DNA of 64,000 bases from Bathynomus jamesi (taxonomy: Eukaryota > Arthropoda > Malacostraca > Isopoda > Cirolanidae). Below the pieces are notes generated by a model that searched no databases, was not told the DNA's origin, and was given only the letters and a program-made list of their open reading frames with translations. Of the stretch, positions 62,855-64,000 are shown one piece after another (the stretch's first letter is position 1; each line of letters opens with the position of its first letter). The DNA lies in the NCBI GenBank assembly GCA_023014485.1, contig JAJOZX010012265.1, positions 44,339-108,338 on the forward strand, in the 5' to 3' direction. The position numbers were made by a program, and so were the translations under genes.

Positions 62855-64000
62855 GAAACTCCTTTATTATATTTGGTTGGAGAAAATAATGTCAAATGAA
62901 GCATAATGAAGCATAATGAAGCATAATAGATTAGAGTTTTTCATTTAAGAAAAACGTTAATAAAAATTTTTACATTTCCGAAAATTGCTTTTATCTATGT
63001 TAAAAATCGAATTTTCAACATAAGTTTAAATGTACACTTAAAATATAGTAAAAATGATTAGAATTTACTATTTAATTTATATCATAATTCAATAGTGTAG
63101 AAACTTTCATAAAAAATCTATTAATTTTTACTATTTTAAGAAGAAGCCTTGAAATTCCGTCTAAAAGTAAAGACTGTGGAGGGTGGCTCTCTTTGAATAA
63201 CTATAAGACGATTTTCAAATTTTTCGACAGAAACTCCTTTATTATATTGGGTTGTACAAAATAATGTCAAATGAAGCATAAAATCTCCAAAAAATTTTAG
63301 TCAATAAGGGAACGTAATAGATTACAATTTTTCATTTAAGGAAAACGATATTCAAAATTTTTACATTTCCGAAAGTTCCTTTTCTCTATGTTAAAAACCG
63401 AATTTTCAACATAAGCTTAAATGTACACATAAATATAGTAAAAATGATTAGAATTTACTATTTAATTTATATCATAATTCAGTAGTATAGAAACTTTCAT
63501 AAAAAAATGTATTAATTTCGACTATTTTAAGAAGAAGCCTTGAAATTCCGTCAAAACGTAAAGACTGTGGAGGGTGGCTCTCTTTGAATAACTATAAGAC
63601 GATTTTCAAATTTTTCGCCAGAAACTCCTTTATTGTATTGGGTTGTACAAAATAATGTCAAATGAAGCATAAAATCTCAAAAAAATTTTAGTCAATAAGG
63701 GAACGTAATAGATTACAATTTTTCATTTAAGGAAAACGATATTCAAAATTTTTACATTTCCGAAAGTTCTTTTCTCTATGTTAAAAACCGAATTTTCAAC
63801 ATAAGCTTAAATGTACACATAAATATAGTAAAAATGATTAGAATTTACTATTTAATTTATATCATAATTCAGTAGTATAGAAACTTTCATAAAAAAATGT
63901 ATTAATTTCGACTATTTTATGAAGAAGCCTTGAAATTCCGTCAAAACGTAAAGACTGTGGAGGGTGGCTCTCTTTGAATAACTATAAGACGATTTTCAAA
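62855..64000 (+). repeat. HOR 43: long-class unit cut by the window end
   Basis: Monomers start at 62855 (T1), 63230 (T2) and 63621 (T3, incomplete). The third monomer has gttgtacaa, ctcaaaa and ttttatgaagaag, so the unit is expected to continue as a 5-monomer HOR with T4 and T5 beyond the window. Confidence 0.88.

Larger units (their letters stand above)
17306..64000 (+). repeat. Satellite array, right arm (31 HORs, last one cut by the window end)
   Basis: This is the same satellite in the same orientation, resuming exactly where the transposon interrupted it. HOR lengths in monomers after the transposon-bearing unit are 4 (atypical),5,5,5,5,3 (mosaic),5,3,5,3,3,3,4,3,4,3,5,3,5,3,4,3,5,3,3,5,3,3,4,3,5. 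No unique sequence interrupts the arm over about 46.7 kb. Both array edges lie outside the window, so the full size is unknown. Confidence 0.97.

Noticed and set aside
14..64000. CRISPR array
   Set aside because: Repeats are long, contiguous and have no unique spacers between short direct repeats. The whole unit is repeated, as in a satellite.
14..64000. CENP-B box
   Set aside because: I looked for the TTCG...CGGGA-type core in the monomer types and saw no convincing match; the tttcga and ttccgaaa motifs are too different.

Overview
This window is eukaryotic tandem-repeat (satellite) DNA and carries no intact gene. It is extremely AT-rich. About 62.6 kb is one uninterrupted head-to-tail array of roughly 161 related monomers of about 365-391 bp, with a recurring 465 bp variant. 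The only other sequence is one 1,391 bp Tc1-like transposon inserted at 15,913-17,303. Megabase-style satellite plus a Tc1/mariner element fits an animal, most likely an arthropod, from pericentromeric, centromeric or subtelomeric heterochromatin. The species cannot be named from the sequence.

The monomers are arranged as higher-order repeats (HORs). I anchored each monomer at the recurrent octamer gaaactcc and sorted them by diagnostic variants. T1 has a ggttggag head and a triple gaagcataat motif. T2 has a gttgtacaa head and ctccaaaa. T3 has a gttgtacaa head, ctcaaaa and a tatgaagaag tail. T4 has a gttgtagaa head, gtattag and tttcaaaccg. T5 has a ggttgcag head and gaagcacaat. A sixth, extended type (Tx) has a T2-like left part joined to a T4-like right part with about 75 bp duplicated. 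Every HOR starts with T1 and ends with T5. I count 43 HOR units in three classes: 3-monomer units of about 1.2 kb (T1'-Tx-T5'; 21 units), 4-monomer units of about 1.52 kb (T1-T2-T4-T5 and variants; 10 units) and 5-monomer units of about 1.9 kb (T1-T2-T3-T4-T5; 12 units, the last cut by the window edge).

Layout: 1-15,910 is satellite, mostly alternating 4- and 3-monomer HORs. 15,911-17,305 is the transposon with its TA target duplication, inside a Tx monomer. 17,306-28,494 holds an atypical bridging unit, a run of four 5-monomer HORs and mosaic units. 28,495-37,091 is mixed, with many small indels. 37,092-52,271 is very uniform, with long and short HORs strictly alternating. 52,272-64,000 continues the alternation with some 3-monomer doublets and a patch rich in small indels.

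The transposon is a non-autonomous, decayed Tc1-like (DD34E) copy. It has perfect 27 bp terminal inverted repeats and a clean TA duplication. Its single transposase gene carries an in-frame stop and about five frameshifts. Nothing else in the window has coding potential. The short open frames inside the satellite recur on the minus strand only where A-run lengths happen to keep them open, and I treat them as chance.
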